Position numbers and translations under genes: made by a program. Shown here one piece after another: positions 52,301 to 53,872 of a DNA stretch of 53,872 nucleotides. The notes below the pieces were generated by a model. It saw only the letters and a list, made by a program, of their open reading frames with translations. It did not search any database and was not told where the DNA came from. The DNA lies in NCBI GenBank assembly GCA_964499935.1, contig CAZCMS010000003.1, positions 1-53,872 on the forward strand, written 5' to 3'. This stretch comes from CALBGR01 sp964499935 (GTDB lineage: Bacteria > Patescibacteriota > Saccharimonadia > Saccharimonadales > UBA4665). Numbering within the stretch: position 1 is the stretch's first letter; every line of letters begins with the position of its first letter.

Positions 52301-53872
52301 GCTCGCGAAGCATCAATAACGGTAATACCACCTACTCGAAGATTGCCTGCTTGAATGTTAAATGTGTCATCAGTTGAAAGCACGTTATCTCCTGAACGGT
52401 ACAAATTAACATCGTTACCAAAGTACAACCCGTTAGTTGCTGAAGTTGTGTTGGTGCCAATTCTAAGTGCGCCAGTAGCGCTACCACTTCCCTGAGTTAT
52501 TAAATTCATGTTTGCATCCCATGCATAAGGCAGCTCATTCTCCCTACCAAGCCCCTGATTACCCACACGGTCACTTAGCATCTGTAAACCACCGAGAGAT
52601 ATAGGCTGCCCGTTTGTGCTTGTGATCGTAATACGGAGTCTTGTGTGACCTCCCCATCCCGTTACAGGCATATACACAGCATTCTGCTGGCTTGCAATTC
52701 CCGATACAGTGGCTCTCGTTGTCCACGTAACCCCATCTGCTGAACTTTCAACTAAGACATTTTTATTGGCAGCTGTTGCGCCTATGTACGGGAATTTAAG
52801 CACAAGCCATGCCCATGATTGCGCAGCGTACGGCAGGTTAGGTGAATTCCACGTATATCGTGCAGCTACATTGGTCGTACCGTCCAATATCCCAGCGCTA
52901 ACATTTTCCGTCTGTGCAAACACTTGCGAGTTGAGTGTGGCAGCATTCCAGGTACTGCCATCAGGAGATTGTTCAAATGCTGGCGCGCCGTATCCTCGGT
53001 TAAAGGCAAATATATCGTGCCAGCTACGGCCCATAGGACTTTGAGCCAATGCAGTAGGCATGCCCGAATAATAGGTATTAACTAGATCAGTAGCGTACAA
53101 CCTATTGAAATCCCTTACCATAAGATTGCTCTTAACTTGTAGATGCCCTTCGAATACAGATGTTGCTCCAACGCCCTGGACATACAATCGACTACTCGGG
53201 CCAAGAATACTGAAGCTATCATCGGTTGCAAGAATATCTGCACCAGAGCGATAGAGGTTTGTATCAGTACCAAATAATAAGCCACCTGCCGCCGAACCTG
53301 AAGTATCAGATAAGTTTATCGCAGCCCTGGTGGTACCTGCGCTTGGAGCTGCTACCTGAATACCAAAAGCGTTGTTAGTTGCTCTCAATGAATCTATTCG
53401 GAGCCCAATATTATTAGTAATTGCCCCTGTGCCTGCATTATTGGCTAGCTGCAATCCGTAAGCTTCTCCGATGGCATTTGTACTATTATTATCGACCCTT
53501 GAGTATAGTCCTCGAGCTATCGTTATGCCACCGCCACCACTTTGTTGATTCACATAGAAAGAGCCACCATTAATATTAGTACCTACGCCACTATTATTAT
53601 AGTGAGTTTGTCCCTGTAAGCCTGTCACTATGCCTGTATTACCGCCACTGCCCTCGATAGTAACTTGCCCGTTTACTCCGTACAGTGAGTGAGCATTGGC
53701 TGCAGTCTGTGTACTGATAAGTGTAGCGTTAACACCTTGCTGGCTCGCCGTTGGATCCGTTACTTCATATCGAACTTTCAGTTTAATATTATTATCAGTA
53801 ATAGTGCCTACCGAAAGCTTGCCGTTAGTCATAAAGTTACCGTCTGTTCGAAGCGTATTCAGAGCCGACCGA
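49336..53872 (-). CDS. Giant repetitive surface fibre protein (5' truncated, contains assembly gap)
   Basis: The frame is open from the right edge to the stop at 49336: more than 1510 codons including the gap. An ATG at 53832 is internal, because the frame continues upstream as SALNTLRTDGNF. The protein is Gly/Thr/Asn-rich with repeated tail-fibre-like units (GSGLTNLNAANLTGT, later GSGLTNLSADKITSGKL; GGTTRITNAGVLQN several times). A discoidin-like stretch lies around 52550-53040 (WLVLKFPYIGA, GHTRLRITIT). Near the C-terminus, 41-residue repeats with Asp-box-like SPDGITW suggest propeller blades. The end is a beta domain (VQVGNITLTYLSKF). Similar in style to the 1945-residue fibre two genes downstream. 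Confidence 0.82.
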   Translation of the reverse strand, partial: RSALNTLRTDGNFMTNGKLSVGTITDNNIKLKVRYEVTDPTASQQGVNATLISTQTAANAHSLYGVNGQVTIEGSGGNTGIVTGLQGQTHYNNSGVGTNINGGSFYVNQQSGGGGITIARGLYSRVDNNSTNAIGEAYGLQLANNAGTGAITNNIGLRIDSLRATNNAFGIQVAAPSAGTTRAAINLSDTSGSAAGGLLFGTDTNLYRSGADILATDDSFSILGPSSRLYVQGVGATSVFEGHLQVKSNLMVRDFNRLYATDLVNTYYSGMPTALAQSPMGRSWHDIFAFNRGYGAPAFEQSPDGSTWNAATLNSQVFAQTENVSAGILDGTTNVAARYTWNSPNLPYAAQSWAWLVLKFPYIGATAANKNVLVESSADGVTWTTRATVSGIASQQNAVYMPVTGWGGHTRLRITITSTNGQPISLGGLQMLSDRVGNQGLGRENELPYAWDANMNLITQGSGSATGALRIGTNTTSATNGLYFGNDVNLYRSGDNVLSTDDTFNIQAGNLRVGGITVIDASRALQNVAANADIITTGTLTVARGGTGVSAVGSAGSIAYSNGSTYAFTGAGTSGQCLVSGGTSAPTWGSCGASGSFVDLQSVTPGVAQTGHINISGTVIAGGFTGNGSGLTNLNAANLTGTVASARISGNYTGITGVGALTTGSIGSGFGTISTSNTITTTSTVTGANVNATANIQTGGTTRITNAGVLQNITGIANSGGYVQSGSTANVFTGATTMSGALTVNNSVTVSGGVNVAGYVTSGTSNLYSNQYTKLGTCTITGQYNDCRSIATVVATQDGNSYGSRATVDFRVKQQNAMGGAPFVSVQVTDTAGSIVGSHFVAVTTVNDTSSTVVELYGQISSSYQTWRISPLINTSTAVLWVSGQPFVPTLPAGTQTTGVYYNIIGQDINALTGSIQTGGTTRITNAGVLQNVTMDATLITSGTFASARLSGTYSSLTGVGALTVGSIGPGFGNINIGTNTFTGNGSGLTNLSADKITSGKLDDARLNDTVAMLNRNNQVFIGNDQTFRNGTNSTSAFRIQNSGSQTLFNADTTNQRINIGSATSNAKLTVSGDFADASVWTARTVPAGGWSSIAYGNGIFVAVANSGTSHVMTSPDGITWTARTAAEAXXXXXXXXXXXXXXXXXXXXXXXXXXXXXXXXXXNRVMTSPDGITWTARTAAEANSWSEVTYGSGLFVAVSADGTNRVMTSPDGITWTARTAATANYWSSVIYSKGLFVATAADAVMTSPGGYSQAMNVLGDVDVSGTLRQNGHEVCTTAGNCGSITSNVLQGGNSFGVNMSLGTNDNFDLQFKTNGATRLTISNTGNATFTGTITVGNGSNGVVLSATTGISYNGTARPTRSIVLSPEYAGAVLDGTGVGTMTAGHDSTRRENYYKWTTASGSWEEYDIVITLPVPSDWDAWTASNALSINTYTSGAANAGSDISAIGTSGVTDVNLGAATPVSGWSTYNFNLTNARYAADGMMTVKVRVGAQSGGVVQVGNITLTYLSKF
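50119..50640. repeat. 123-bp tandem repeats encoding Asp-box-like blades
   Basis: The unit of 41 codons encodes VMTSPDGITWTARTAA plus a W-S-x-V-x-Y-G-x-G-L-F-V-A-V segment. SPDGITW recalls the Asp box of sialidase-type propellers. Intact units are spaced 123 bp; the first unit on the plus strand is 114 bp. The array is interrupted by the N gap. Confidence 0.88.
50385..50484. other. Assembly gap of 100 Ns inside the 123-bp repeats
   Basis: Exactly 100 Ns, a conventional placeholder for a gap of unknown size. The 55 nt starting at 50323 and at 50485 are identical, so the gap is a repeat collapse. A true gap of 61 nt, or 61 plus any multiple of 123, would restore the repeat and keep the frame. 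Confidence 0.97.

Noticed and set aside
49336..53832. The ATG at 53832 as the true start of the second fibre
   Set aside because: The frame stays open upstream to the window edge with typical fibre sequence (SALNTLRTDGNF), and no signal peptide or anchor follows this ATG.

Overview
The window looks like a piece of a Patescibacteria/CPR genome, most likely Candidatus Saccharibacteria (TM7). This is an inference from gene content and order, not from a marker-gene tree. Supporting signs are moderate GC, a compact ribosome/envelope gene set, very long repetitive surface proteins, and a heliorhodopsin-family gene. Both release factors RF1 and RF2 are present, and every long frame is closed by ordinary stops, so UGA is a stop codon here (unlike Gracilibacteria/SR1). 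No tRNA, rRNA, CRISPR or transposase gene was seen. A run of 100 Ns (50385-50484) inside a tandem repeat shows that this is a scaffolded assembly.

Layout. 1-2374: 3' truncated gene for a membrane-anchored foldase-like surface protein. 2615-3808: a CHAP amidase/lectin-like secreted protein, convergent with ftsX. 3855-12373: a conserved block read on the minus strand (hpf, secA, M16 peptidase, prfB, ftsE, ftsX) plus serS. 12521-18711: a small acidic protein, a RecB/Cas4-like nuclease, two membrane proteins, an RNA m5U methyltransferase, a HAD phosphatase, a heliorhodopsin-family protein lacking the retinal lysine, and a divergent four-helix membrane protein. 18797-29525: the rpsB-tsf-frr-uppS-rseP-proS block with greA and lysS. 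In it pyrH is replaced by a GNAT acetyltransferase and cdsA is absent. 30451-32579: a visibly GC-richer LemA-like/TPM-like pair. 32881-35658: rpmE and a prfA-kinase-prmC operon on the plus strand. 35793-42051: HtrA protease, a membrane protein, an LCP cell-wall ligase, signal peptidase I, ParB and ParA. 42120-53872: three surface-protein genes, including a 1945-residue fibre with a nearly 1-kb exact tandem duplication and a longer-than-1510-residue fibre that runs off the right edge.

How it fits together. SecA, LepB, RseP, HtrA and the foldase-like protein form a secretion and envelope quality-control set that could serve the giant surface fibres. FtsEX and the CHAP protein may form a division hydrolase pair. 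UppS, a polyprenyl synthase and LCP belong to the lipid-carrier and wall-polymer pathway.

Transcription signals are unusually readable. Several genes have a -10 box exactly 6 nt before the start codon and no Shine-Dalgarno, which predicts leaderless mRNAs. Others have full -35/-10 promoters with 17-nt spacers and real 5' leaders. Three intergenic regions contain long multi-part hairpins that could be terminators or undescribed RNAs.

The observations I rate most worth checking are the lysine-less heliorhodopsin, the leaderless promoter class, the fibre-gene cluster, and the 139-nt three-way-junction element at 40288-40426.
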